Origin: an uncultured beta proteobacterium
Lineage (GTDB): Bacteria > Pseudomonadota > Gammaproteobacteria > Burkholderiales > Rhodocyclaceae
Length of the DNA: 26,881 bases
Direction of reading: 5' to 3'
NCBI GenBank assembly: GCA_903917505.1
Contig: CAIXAY010000065.1
Span: 1 to 26,881, forward strand
Shown: in pieces, positions 8,185-17,000 of the stretch
Position numbering within the stretch: the stretch's first letter is position 1
Layout: each line of letters opens with the position of its first letter
Position numbers and translations under genes: made by a program
Notes under the pieces: model-generated
Seen by the model: the letters and a program-made list of their open reading frames with translations, nothing else
Told to the model about the DNA's origin: nothing
Databases searched by the model: none

Positions 8185-9108
8185 TCAGTCGCCCCGCGCC
8201 GGCGTCACCTTGCCGTGCGCGCCGGCCATCGCCGTTTCCAGCATGTCGATGAAGGCGCGCGTCTTCGCCGGCATCAGGCGACGGCCGGGGAATACCGCCC
8301 AGGCGGGATGCGCGGGCAGGCACCACTCGGGCAGCACGCGGCGCAACTCGCCCTGGCGCACGCTGGGCGCGGCGAAGTAATCGGGAACGGCAGCGATTCC
8401 CGCGCCGGCGCAGGCCAGGCGGATCAGCAACTCGGGCGAGTTGGCCGTGGCCCGCCCCGGCGGCACGCCTTCCCAGCGCTCTTTGTCGCGGGTCAGCGTC
8501 CAGCCGGCCACCTCGCCATTGCCCTGCAGCAGTCGCAAGGCGTCGTGTTGCGCCAGATCGTCGGGCGAGAGCGGGTCGCCGCGTTCGGCGAGATACGCCG
8601 GCGCCGCGTAGAGACCGCTGGGGAACACGGCGATGCGCCGCGCCGCGAGCAAGGCATCGTCGGGCAGCGCGCCCATGCGCACGGCGATATCGAAATTCTC
8701 CCCAAGCAAATCGACGCGCCGCGGCGACAGGTCGAGCTCGAGCGAAACGCCCGGATGCAGCACGACAAATGCCGCCAGCATGTCGGTCAGCAGGAGCGTG
8801 GCAAAGTCGCTGGGCATCGAGACGCGCAGCCGGCCGCTCGGACGCGCCTGCCGATGCTCGCGCAGCGCCGTGACCGCATCGACCTCGGCGGCGACCTGGC
8901 GGGCGTGCTCGAGCAATTGATTGCCGAACTCGGTCAGCGTCAGGCGCCGGGTGGTGCGCAGCATCAGGCGTTCGCCGAGGCGCTCCTCGAGCAGCGAGAT
9001 GCGCCGCGATACCGTCGATTTGGGCAGGCCCATCCGTTCGGCGGCGCGGCTGAAACTGCCGGCTTCGGCGACGCGGGCGAAGATCAGCAGGTCATTAGCT
9101 TGTTCCAT
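8185..9108 (-). CDS. LysR-family transcriptional regulator of the azoR-pirin operon
   Basis: DNA-binding regulator of 307 residues. The N-terminal winged helix-turn-helix (about 1-60: FARVAEAGSFSRAAERMG then TVSRRISLLEERLG) is typical, followed by a helical linker and a LysR effector-binding domain (about 90-295). It is divergent from azoR, with 95 bp between start codons. This arrangement is typical for regulators that induce azoreductase/pirin genes in response to quinones or electrophiles (inference by context). The start codon lies inside a perfect palindrome and has no Shine-Dalgarno, so translation may be weak or leaderless and under autoregulation. The start is supported because the family begins a few residues before the first helix. 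Confidence 0.93.
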   Translation of the reverse strand: MEQANDLLIFARVAEAGSFSRAAERMGLPKSTVSRRISLLEERLGERLMLRTTRRLTLTEFGNQLLEHARQVAAEVDAVTALREHRQARPSGRLRVSMPSDFATLLLTDMLAAFVVLHPGVSLELDLSPRRVDLLGENFDIAVRMGALPDDALLAARRIAVFPSGLYAAPAYLAERGDPLSPDDLAQHDALRLLQGNGEVAGWTLTRDKERWEGVPPGRATANSPELLIRLACAGAGIAAVPDYFAAPSVRQGELRRVLPEWCLPAHPAWAVFPGRRLMPAKTRAFIDMLETAMAGAHGKVTPARGD

Positions 9109-9117
9109 ATATGGAAC
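9102..9117. promoter_or_regulatory. 16-bp perfect palindrome over the lysR start codon (candidate operator)
   Basis: GTTCCATATATGGAAC reads identically on both strands and includes the lysR start codon (minus strand 9108-9106). On the minus strand, TTGAAT followed after 17 bp by TATATG would place a -10 inside the palindrome, so a bound protein could block lysR while contacting the azoR side. Smaller palindromes lie between it and azoR: AAGCGCTT (9133-9140) and TAAAGCTTTA (9144-9153). Confidence 0.6.
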
Positions 9118-9203
9118 GATGATATCCGATTCAAGCGCTTCTCTAAAGCTTTACGCATCAATAGACTGCATCCCGTACCGTTCCCAATCCCCAGGAGAAG
9201 CTG

Positions 9204-9803
9204 ATGAACATTCTGCAAATCAACGCCAGTGCCCGCCGTGAAGCCGGCAATTCGACCCGCGTCGCCAATTCCATCGTCGCTCACCTGCAAGCCGCCAATC
9301 CGGCCGCGACGCTGACGCTGCGCGATTTGTCCAGCGATCCGCACCCGGTGCTCGACGAGGCCGCGCTCGGCGCCTTGTTCACCCCGGCCGAAAAGCGCAC
9401 GCCGGAGCAGCTGGCGCGTGTCGCTCTCGATGACGCGCTGATCGCCGAGCTGCAGGCTGCCGATGTGCTGGTGCTCGGCGTGCCGATGTACAACTTCGGC
9501 GTGCCGGCGCAATTGAAGCACTGGATCGATGCCATTGCGCGCAACGGCGTCACCTTCCGCTACACCGAAACCGGCCCCAAGGGCCTGCTCACCGGCAAGA
9601 CGGTTTACGTGGCGCTGGCGCGCGGCGGCCGTTATCGCGGCACGGAAGCAGACTCGCAAGTTCCCTATCTGAAGACGGTGCTCGGTTTCCTCGGCATGAC
9701 CGACGTGCATTTCATTTACGCCGAAGGCCTGAACATGGGGCCCGAGTCCGTTGCCCAAGGCTTTGCCCAGGCCGAGGCAGATCTGGCCGCAGCGTTTGCC
9801 TGA
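9204..9803 (+). CDS. azoR: FMN-dependent NADH-azoreductase
   Basis: Flavodoxin-fold homodimeric enzyme that reduces azo compounds and quinones with NAD(P)H. The 199-residue length matches E. coli AzoR. Diagnostic segments are the N-terminal phosphate-binding loop ([13 protein letters not shown], 8-20), the flavin-contact motif [16 protein letters not shown] (about 94-109), [14 protein letters not shown], and the C-terminal [14 protein letters not shown]. The ATG follows AGGAGA. It is divergent from the LysR gene and leads an operon with the pirin gene 27 bp downstream. The trio suggests a quinone or electrophile detoxification unit, though the inducer is unknown. Confidence 0.95.
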   Translation: MNILQINASARREAGNSTRVANSIVAHLQAANPAATLTLRDLSSDPHPVLDEAALGALFTPAEKRTPEQLARVALDDALIAELQAADVLVLGVPMYNFGVPAQLKHWIDAIARNGVTFRYTETGPKGLLTGKTVYVALARGGRYRGTEADSQVPYLKTVLGFLGMTDVHFIYAEGLNMGPESVAQGFAQAEADLAAAFA

Positions 9804-9830
9804 TTTGCGGCGCCCGGAAAAGGAGTTGCC

Positions 9831-10706
9831 ATGAGCAAGAATCGAAAGCCACTCAGCGATGAAGTCAAGCAGTCGCGCAGCGTCGAGCAGCTGGTCGTCG
9901 GCAAGCCGACCTCGGATGGCGCCGGGGTCAAGCTGACGCGCGTGCTGACCCAATCGCTGCAACGCCGGCTCGACCCTTTCCTGATGCTCGACGCTTTCGG
10001 CAGCGACAATCCGGACGACTACATCGCCGGCTTTCCCGATCACCCGCACCGCGGCTTCGAGACGGTGACCTACATGATCGCCGGGTGCATGCGCCATCGC
10101 GACAACGCCGGCCACGAAGGGCTGCTCGACAACGGCGGCGTGCAGTGGATGACCGCCGGCCGCGGCGTCATTCATTCGGAAATTCCGCAGCAGGAAGAGG
10201 GCGTGATGGAGGGTTTCCAACTCTGGCTGAATCTGCCCGGCAAGGACAAGATGAGCGCGCCATGGTATCGCGACTTCGCGGCGGCCGACTTGCCGCGCCT
10301 GGTCACCGCGGCGGGCGTCGCCGTGACCGTCATCGCCGGCGAGAGCCAGGGCGTGAGCGGCGCCGTGACCCGCGCGGCGACGGCACCGCTTTACCTCGAT
10401 CTGCATCTGCCGGCCGGCGCACGCTTTGCGCAAGCCCTGCCGGCCGGGCATAACGCCTTCGTCTATGTCTATCGCGGCGAGGTAAGCATCGCCGGCAGCG
10501 CGGTGCCGATACAACGCATGGCGATACTTTCCAATGACGCGCACGCCGACGGGGTGGTGATTGAATCGGCCGGCGGGGCCAGGGCCTTGCTGATTGCCGG
10601 ACGTCCGCTCAACGAGCCGATTGCGCAGTACGGCCCGTTCGTGATGAACACCGAGCAGGAAATCTATCAGGCGCTGAACGATTTTCGCGACGGCCGCCTG
10701 GCTTGA
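9831..10706 (+). CDS. Pirin family protein (bicupin, YhhW/YhaK-like)
   Basis: Iron-binding bicupin; bacterial members include quercetinase-type dioxygenases and redox-responsive regulators. In this 291-residue protein the N-terminal cupin carries the metal ligands H71 and H73 (FPDHPHRGFETVTY), H115 and E117 (GVIHSEIPQ), all four conserved. The second cupin (about 165-285) lacks an obvious metal set, as is usual. The ATG follows AAAAGGAG. It is 27 bp behind azoR and ends in a strong hairpin, so the two form one short operon under the divergent LysR regulator. Substrate or partner is unknown. Confidence 0.93.
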   Translation: MSKNRKPLSDEVKQSRSVEQLVVGKPTSDGAGVKLTRVLTQSLQRRLDPFLMLDAFGSDNPDDYIAGFPDHPHRGFETVTYMIAGCMRHRDNAGHEGLLDNGGVQWMTAGRGVIHSEIPQQEEGVMEGFQLWLNLPGKDKMSAPWYRDFAAADLPRLVTAAGVAVTVIAGESQGVSGAVTRAATAPLYLDLHLPAGARFAQALPAGHNAFVYVYRGEVSIAGSAVPIQRMAILSNDAHADGVVIESAGGARALLIAGRPLNEPIAQYGPFVMNTEQEIYQALNDFRDGRLA

Positions 10707-10709
10707 GGA

Positions 10710-10737
10710 GGCGTGCGGCGAGCGAGCGCCGCACGCC
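10710..10737 (+). terminator. Hairpin ending the azoR-pirin operon
   Basis: GGCGTGCGGCG (10710-10720) pairs perfectly with CGCCGCACGCC (10727-10737) around a 6-nt loop, giving an 11-bp stem 4 nt past the pirin stop codon. No T-tract follows, so it may act as a weak or Rho-assisted terminator or as an mRNA 3' stabiliser. Confidence 0.55.
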
Positions 10738-10823
10738 GATGATTCGGCCACGCCCGCGCACAACTTGCGTGTATCGTGAACGCCGATTCCGGCCATCCCG
10801 GCCGCATCTTTCATTCGACGCTC

Positions 10824-11699
10824 ATGGAACACGTCAAATCAAGAACCGAGAAGCTTGATGTTCGCGGCCTGCGTTACAACGTCCGGCATTGGGGGCCGGA
10901 CAGCGCGCCGGCGGTATTTTTCCTGCATGGCTGGATGGATTGTTCGCCGACCTTCCAGTTTCTGGTCGACGCCTTGCAGGAATCCTGGCATGTGATTGCG
11001 CCGGACTGGCGCGGTTACGGCGAATCCGAGTGGTTGCGCCGGCCCTACTGGCACCCCGATTACTATGCCGACCTCCATTGCCTGCTGGCGCATTATTCCC
11101 CCGGCAAACCGGCGCGACTGGTCGGCCACAGCATGGGCGCCAATGTCGCCGGCATATACGCCGGCGTTCGCCCGGGGCAGGTTTCCCAGCTCGTCATGCT
11201 CGACTTTCTCGGGCTCAAGCCGGCGATCGACGACGATTCGCCGACCCTGATCGGCAACTGGCTGAAGAATATCGAGGCCAAGCCGAGTCCGAGCATTTTT
11301 CCGAACTGCGAAGCGCTGGCCAATCGCCTGATGGAAGAAGACCCGCGCCTGAGCGAAGCGCGCGCCGAATTCCTGTCGTGGAGCGTCAGCCGCTTTCGTG
11401 ACGACGGCATGGTCGAAAGGGCTTGCGACCCCTGGCACAAGATTCCGGCGCCGGCGGTCTATCGCATCGACGATACCCTGGCGTGCTGGCAGCGAATCAA
11501 GGCGCCGGTGCTGTTGCTGATTGCCGAGCACGGTCTAGTCAACCGGCGTTTCGGAAACGATCCGCCGGAATTCAATCGGCGTATCGCCAGCTTTCAACAA
11601 CTGCGGACGGTGCATATCCCCGATTCCGGTCACAACCTTCAGCACGACCAGCCGGAACTCACGGCGGCCGCGATCGAAAGCTTCCTGTCCAGAGACTGA
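10824..11699 (+). CDS. Alpha/beta hydrolase
   Basis: Serine hydrolase of the alpha/beta fold, 291 residues from the ATG at 10824. It has the oxyanion segment FLHGWMD (about 33-39), the nucleophile elbow GHSMG (S103), and the C-terminal histidine in DSGHNLQHDQP (H270). The acid is probably near AEHGLVN (E235) or in an adjacent loop. A DWRGYGES segment places it near epoxide-hydrolase-like and lipase-like esterases. There is no signal peptide, so it is cytoplasmic. An in-frame GTG at 10776 would add 16 residues; neither start has a clear ribosome site, and the ATG fits the family's N-terminus better. It stands alone after the pirin hairpin. The substrate cannot be named. Confidence 0.87.
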   Translation: MEHVKSRTEKLDVRGLRYNVRHWGPDSAPAVFFLHGWMDCSPTFQFLVDALQESWHVIAPDWRGYGESEWLRRPYWHPDYYADLHCLLAHYSPGKPARLVGHSMGANVAGIYAGVRPGQVSQLVMLDFLGLKPAIDDDSPTLIGNWLKNIEAKPSPSIFPNCEALANRLMEEDPRLSEARAEFLSWSVSRFRDDGMVERACDPWHKIPAPAVYRIDDTLACWQRIKAPVLLLIAEHGLVNRRFGNDPPEFNRRIASFQQLRTVHIPDSGHNLQHDQPELTAAAIESFLSRD

Positions 11700-11909
11700 G
11701 TCGCCGATCCAGCCGAACCCCGGAAGCCGCGACCTTGCGCTTTCGAGCGGATGGATTACGCTGAAAGCGATCGACTCCCGCGCTGCATAAAATTTCACAA
11801 ACAGCGCGCGAAAGCGAAGCCGGCACTCGAAGAGATTCCCACGCATGAGTCTGCAGCCGGCGCTGCGTCACGTCGATGCGGCTTGAATCAGTGAATTTCG
11901 GAGGGCACC

Positions 11910-12464
11910 ATGAAGTCACTTCTTGCGACGGTTTTTCTGCTCTCGGCACTCTTTGTCCAGGACGCGACGCTGCAAGCTCAGGGCGTATTTGTAAGCCCGG
12001 GGGAAAACGGCCCGGTCTATTCCGACAAGCCGAATTCAGGCGCCAGAGAGGTGAACCTGCCGCCGCTCAACGTCGTGACACCGCCGCCGAAACCCGCGGC
12101 TGCGAGCATCGGCGATCCGGTGAAGCGCGATGCCGAAGCCCCGCTGTATCGCAGCTTCTCGATCGTGTTCCCCGAAGGCGACAGCAGCGTCATCGCCAAT
12201 ACCGCCGTCTTCGCGGTGCGCGTTGCCCTTGATCCGCCGCTGGCCGAGCGGCACGCAATTGTCGTCAGCATCAACGGGCGCCCGGTCGAGCAGCGCTTTA
12301 CGGCCACCGAGTTCATGATCCCGCCGGAATTCTGGGGCGACAATTTGCCGCCGCCTTTCCTGGAAATCCAGCTCGACGCAAGCATTGTCGATGCCAACGG
12401 TCAAGCCTTGATGAAGGCCGCGCCCATCCGGTTCTTCTTGCGCCATTCGACGATACAATCGTGA
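11910..12464 (+). CDS. Exported DUF4124-like protein of unknown function
   Basis: The 184-residue protein has a Sec signal peptide (1-23, ending LQAQ), then a short DUF4124-like strand region (GVFVSPGENGPVYSDKP). A proline-rich linker (PPPKPAAA) follows, then an Ig- or beta-sandwich-like half (about 78-175: YRSFSIVFPEGDSSVIANT, FAVRVALDPPL, INGRPV). DUF4124 proteins are common exported proteins of proteobacteria with no settled role. The ATG follows GGAGGG. It sits upstream of the two-partner secretion locus in the same direction, separated by 353 bp containing two hairpins, so it is probably a separate unit. No catalytic motif is visible. Confidence 0.82.
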   Translation: MKSLLATVFLLSALFVQDATLQAQGVFVSPGENGPVYSDKPNSGAREVNLPPLNVVTPPPKPAAASIGDPVKRDAEAPLYRSFSIVFPEGDSSVIANTAVFAVRVALDPPLAERHAIVVSINGRPVEQRFTATEFMIPPEFWGDNLPPPFLEIQLDASIVDANGQALMKAAPIRFFLRHSTIQS

Positions 12465-12533
12465 AGCGCAGTGACCGATCCGCGCGAAGCTTGCCACGAA
12501 AAAGCAGCCACGTTATCGAGAGCATCTTGGCCG

Positions 12534-12554
12534 GCGACGGCGCGAATCCGTCGC
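12534..12554 (+). terminator. Hairpin downstream of the DUF4124-like gene
   Basis: GCGACGG (12534-12540) pairs with CCGTCGC (12548-12554) over a 7-nt loop, about 70 nt after the stop codon. It has a 7-bp stem and no T-tract. It is a possible terminator for the DUF4124-like gene. Confidence 0.35.
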
Positions 12555-12667
12555 TATCCCAGATCGCATATTGGTGGTAAGATAAAGCTAGGAGTCGACA
12601 AAATATTTCCAGGCAAGATTAGAAAAGAAGTTCCGCGCGGGCAGTCGCTTGATTCATTCACCGAGTT

Positions 12668-12704
12668 CGACCGGGCAACCAACGCCTTGAAGTTGGTTCG
12701 GTCG
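12668..12704 (+). other. Interrupted inverted repeat in the TPS leader
   Basis: CGACCG (12668-12673) pairs with CGGTCG (12699-12704), and AACCAAC (12677-12683) pairs with GTTGGTT (12692-12698). This gives 13 base pairs with a 3-nt bulge on the 5' side and an 8-nt loop. It ends 113 nt before the tpsA start. It could be a terminator or attenuator, an operator, or a leader RNA structure. Confidence 0.4.
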
Positions 12705-12817
12705 TTTCGCTCGCGCGTGCGATAGGGGTATCCGAAATTAAGCAAGTGAGGCCGGAGATTTTTCGTTCTCACTCGTCGTTTGCTTTGAAAGCGTTTTGCT
12801 CCTCATGGGGGTGGCAT

Positions 12818-14056
12818 ATGGCTGGCAAATCGAAGCACGACAGTTTGCGCCCGCGCGCAATAGCCCTGGCAGTCGCCATGATCTTCAATGGCCCGGTACT
12901 GGCGGTTCTGCCAACCGGCGCCCAGGTGGTCTCCGGTTCCGCGCAGATCGGCACGGTCGGCAATACCATGTCGGTCAGCAACAGCCCGAATGCCATCATC
13001 AACTGGAAGACCTTCTCGATTGGCCAGAGCGAGGTGGTGAAGTTCCTGCAGCAATCGGCGTCGAGCACGGTGCTCAATCGCGTCGTCGGCGGCCAGCTGT
13101 CGGAGATCATGGGTCGCCTGAGCTCGAACGGCAAAGTCTTCCTGATCAACCCTGCTGGCATTCTGGTCGGCGCCGGCGCGACGATCGACACCGCCTCATT
13201 CCTGGCCTCCACCCTGCAGATGCTCGACCAGGATTTCCTGGCCGGAAAGCTCAAGTTCCAGGGCGATGCCGACTCGGGCACGATCACCAACCAGGGCTGG
13301 ATACGCACGGGCTACGGCGGCCATGTCGTGCTGATGGCGCCGCACATCGAGAACAGCGGCATCATCGAAGCGCCGGGCGGCAAGATCCTGCTCGCCGCCG
13401 GACAGAAGATCACCCTCAGCAGCCTCGACCTCGATGGCTTGAGTTTTGAAGTGCAGGCGCCGAGCGACAGCGTGCTCAATCTCGGGCAATTGCTCGCCGA
13501 CGGCGGCGTGGTCAAGGTTTTCGCAGGTTCGCTCAAGCACAGCGGCGACATCCGCGCCAACGCGCTGACGCGCGACGCGGGCGGAGAGATCGTGCTCGCG
13601 GCGCAGGGCATGTCGAACTCACCGCAGGCAGCACCACGACGGCTAACGGCGCCAGCGGCGGCACAATCCAGATCGAATCGCAAACCGGCACGGCGCGCGT
13701 CGCCGGCAATGTTTCGGCGACCGGCAGCAGCGGCGTCGGCGGCGGCATCGACGTGCTCGGCGAGAAGGTGGTCCTCGCCGGCAACGCCAGCCTCGACGTT
13801 TCGGGCGCGGCCGGCGGCGGCGCGATTCGCGTCGGCGGCGACTGGCATGGCGCCAACGCGCTGGTGCAGAACGCGCAGTCCACCTTCGTCGGCAGTGACG
13901 TCAATCTCAAGGCCGACGCCGGCGTTCAGGGCGATGGCGGCAAGATCGTCGTCTGGTCCGACGGCGACACGCGCTATTTCGGCAAGCTTTCCGCCCAAGG
14001 CGGCGCGAACGGCGGCGACGGCGGTAGCGCCGAGGTCTCCGGCAAGGGCAGCCTGA
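12818..14056 (+). CDS. TpsA exoprotein, N-terminal part (signal peptide and TPS secretion domain), frameshifted
   Basis: N-terminal portion of a filamentous-haemagglutinin-like adhesin secreted by two-partner secretion. From the ATG at 12818, residues 1-35 are a signal peptide (KSKHDSLRPR basic region, then a hydrophobic run to LPTGA). Residues 36-264 are the TPS/haemagglutination-activity domain, with LINPAGILVG at 109-118, NWKTFSIG at 62-69 and FLASTL at 128-133. The reading frame is correct only to about residue 264 (base 13609). A missing base then throws it into an Arg/Ala-rich out-of-frame tail that stops at 14056. An in-frame GTG at 12746 is possible, but the ATG gives a cleaner signal peptide. 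As read, this would secrete only a 230-residue TPS domain plus junk tail. Confidence 0.8.
   Translation: MAGKSKHDSLRPRAIALAVAMIFNGPVLAVLPTGAQVVSGSAQIGTVGNTMSVSNSPNAIINWKTFSIGQSEVVKFLQQSASSTVLNRVVGGQLSEIMGRLSSNGKVFLINPAGILVGAGATIDTASFLASTLQMLDQDFLAGKLKFQGDADSGTITNQGWIRTGYGGHVVLMAPHIENSGIIEAPGGKILLAAGQKITLSSLDLDGLSFEVQAPSDSVLNLGQLLADGGVVKVFAGSLKHSGDIRANALTRDAGGEIVLAAQGMSNSPQAAPRRLTAPAAAQSRSNRKPARRASPAMFRRPAAAASAAASTCSARRWSSPATPASTFRARPAAARFASAATGMAPTRWCRTRSPPSSAVTSISRPTPAFRAMAARSSSGPTATRAISASFPPKAARTAATAVAPRSPARAA
13607..13614 (+). other. One-base deletion (frameshift) in tpsA
   Basis: The upstream frame reads ...EIVLAAQG up to 13609, then becomes MSNSPQAAPRR. The other plus frame from 13609 reads HVELTAGSTTTANGASGG, which fits the protein. 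Changing GGCATG to GGCCATG would join them as AAQG-HVELTAG. The event is therefore one lost C in a short GGGC run, either real or a sequencing/assembly error. No slippery heptamer is visible to support programmed frameshifting. Confidence 0.85.
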
Positions 14057-17000
14057 TCTTCAACGGCGGCGCCAATCTCGGCGCGGCCAAAGGCAAAGCG
14101 GGAAATCTGCTGCTCGACCCGCTCGACCTCTACATCGATTCGGCCGGTGGGCTCAATCCGTCCATCATAGATGAGAGCACCGACTTCCCCGATAACGCCG
14201 TTACCGTGTCGCCGGCGACGCTCGAGGCGATTGTCGGCAATGTCACGCTCTATGCCTCGCACGACATGCGCTTCAACAGCGCGGTCGCGCTGACCGGCGC
14301 CAGTCAGGGCCTGACGGCCAGTGCGGGCAACGACCTGCAGATCGGCGCATCCATCACCACCAGCGGCGGTGCGGTTTCGCTGGCCGCCGGGCGCAATGTG
14401 CAGATCGGCGCGGGCATCACGACCAGCGGCGGCGCCGTGTCGCTGGCCGCTGGGGGCAACCTAACAGCTTTCGCGGCCAGCCCGATCGCTACCGCCGGCG
14501 GCAATGTGACGCTTTCCGCGCAGACCATTTCAGCGGCTCCTCTCTCGATTGCGGCCGGAGCCGGCAGCGCCGGCGCGACGACGAGTGTCGGCGGCCTGAC
14601 GCTCGGCGCAGTTGCCGGCGGCAGCGTGGCGATGACCAGCGCCGGCAGCGTGAATGTCGGTCCCGTCACGTCGGTCGGTGCATTGTCGTTAGCCAGCCTG
14701 GGCGGCAGCGAGACGGTTGCCAGCGTATCGGCCGCCGGAGCGGTTACGCTCAACAGCGCAGCCGGCCTCTCCGTCGGGACGATTGATACCGGCGGCGGCA
14801 ACCTGACCCTGGCTGGCGCATCGGGCATCAGCGCCGCGGCGATCACCACCCACGGTGGCAACCTTTCGGCGACCAGCACCGGCGGTGGTTTAAGTGATGT
14901 GTCGACAATCGACACCCGCGCGGCTGCCGGGCCGGACGGTGGCGTTTCGATTCAGGCCGCTGCGACGACAAACACGGGGTCGATACGGGCGGGCAGTGCG
15001 GACATATCGATCAGCGGCAGCGATCTCAGTTCCACCGGTGCGGCGCTCGATACGACCGGCAATGTATTTCTCACGGCGAGCGCCGGCAGCATCAGCAACT
15101 TCACGGTCAATAATGCCAATAGCATCACCGCATCGGCGACGAACAACGCGGACCGTTCGGACGCGAGCGTAACGCTGTATTCAGACTTTGTGCTCAATGC
15201 CACCGCGATAAGCGCCAATACGACACACTGCACCAGCAGTTCGGACTGTAATGGCGCAATGGTCAGCCTGACGGGAGCGGAGGGCGTCAATGTTGGTACG
15301 GTGACCGCCAACGCGCCGGCGACCACGTACTCCGGTTGGACCCCGCAGTACCAGGTGCGTTACCGCAGCGTGACGATTGACGGCGGCAATGGTCCGATCC
15401 TGGCGATGAGCCCCGCGTCACAAATTACTGCAACCGACGTGAGCTTGCAGACTAACCAGTATTCGGGCAGTGGCATCGGCTCGGTAGCACTACCGATCAA
15501 TGTCGATGCCGAGCGCAACCTCACGCTTAAGCCGAATGGCGATTTCAGCGTGGTGCTGAACGGCAGCGGGCCCATCCAACTCGATATCCAGCCGGGCGTC
15601 GCAGCCAGCGGAACCTATGCCGGCACGTTGACAAAATCCGGCCAGATCGACCTCAGCCTGATGGCCGACGACACGACGGTGACTGCCAGCAATTTCGCTA
15701 TCACCGGCGGATTCGACACGATGGTTTACCGCGCGTGGCCTTCAATCAGCCTCAGTGTGCCGAACGGTAGTTTGGTCGCCAGCAATGTCGCCGTGCCCAA
15801 GGGCGACCAGGTGGGTTTCGCCAACACTACCGAGGGCCCAACCGGGATCATCGACATGTCGGTCAACCTGTCGGCTGACAACAATCTGACCGTGGGTAGC
15901 TTCACCCGCGAGGCGGGCGCATACCCCAAGAGCACGACCTTCGCCGCAGCGAACGGAAATGTCACGATCGGCAGTGTCGCCGCCAACGCCGATGATGTTG
16001 TCGTTACGTCTAATGCCGGCAGCATTCTGGCGACCAGCGATACGTCCGCTGTCGAGATCGCATCGACCGGCAACATCAGCCTAACTGCCAAGTCGATCGG
16101 CACCGCCGGATTCGCGCATCCGCTCGATCTGGCCGGCGGCACAATCAACCTGACCAGCACCGACGCGGCTGGCTATATCGGTTCGAGCGGCGCTGCGAAT
16201 CCAGTGACGGCCGCGACCACCATGCTCACCGTCGATGCCGCCGGGAAATTCAATGTCGATACCCTTGCCACCGACCTCTACAACCTTACGGTCAGGGCCA
16301 GTCCGACCGGTGTCGGTTCCGCCGGCATGGCGCAGGTGACGAGCGGGAGTGCCGACAGGACGATCTATGGGTTCGCCAGCGATGGCACGGGCTTCACCCT
16401 CGGTAGCGCAATCCCCGGACACTGGGGCGCGCCCGCCACGCAGTTCGCCGGCGGCGGCACGCTGGACTTTACGGCCAAGTCCGGCAACGTCACGCTCGAC
16501 GGCATCAATTTTGCAGCCAGCGGTGGCAATCTGACGGTGCGCGCCAACCAGCCGGCCACCGGTGCGATTACCCAAACCGGCGGCAGTGAGCTGGACCTCG
16601 GTTCGGGTATTCTCACCTTGCGGGCGGACGGCCCGGTGGTTCTCGATGCGGCGAATCTCGGCGGACTGTCGGCGAGCAACGCAAGCTCGAACGCGAACGG
16701 CTGCCTCTTTGGCTACCTGTGCGGCGTCGGCAGCTTCACTTCCAGCGCGCTGACCGATCCGGCGCTTCCGAACCCCACCACTTTCACGGTGGTGTCTCGC
16801 GGCCCCATAAGTACCGGCGACCTCGCGGCTGACAACATCAACTTCACGGCCTACTCGGGCGGCATCGCCACCGGAAATATTAGCGGCCTGACCGGCGCGG
16901 CCACTTCGGTCACCCTGAGAACCGACTCCGGCCTGGGCGGCGACATCCGCACCACCACGATCGAAGCCGGATCCACCACCCTGCAGGCAGCCGGCGACGT

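Larger units (their letters stand above)
12465..12817. other. 353-bp leader/intergenic region before the TPS locus
   Basis: I see no convincing gene here; short frames in it have no recognisable protein. It holds two hairpins (12534-12554 and 12668-12704) and a locally AT-rich patch (about 12570-12635) that could contain a promoter, although I cannot point to a good -35/-10 pair. It probably carries the regulatory signals for the downstream secretion operon. Confidence 0.5.

Noticed and set aside
11700..11909. tRNA or other structured RNA gene in the 210-bp gap
   Set aside because: I found no cloverleaf arms, no TTC-loop consensus and no strong hairpin.
12471..12725. An 84-codon plus-strand frame in the gap before tpsA
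   Set aside because: It has no ribosome site or recognisable motif, and it overlaps two hairpins and likely regulatory DNA.
13601..13620. Programmed -1 ribosomal frameshifting in tpsA
   Set aside because: There is no X-XXY-YYZ slippery heptamer and no obvious downstream stem at the right distance. A simple one-base deletion explains the break.
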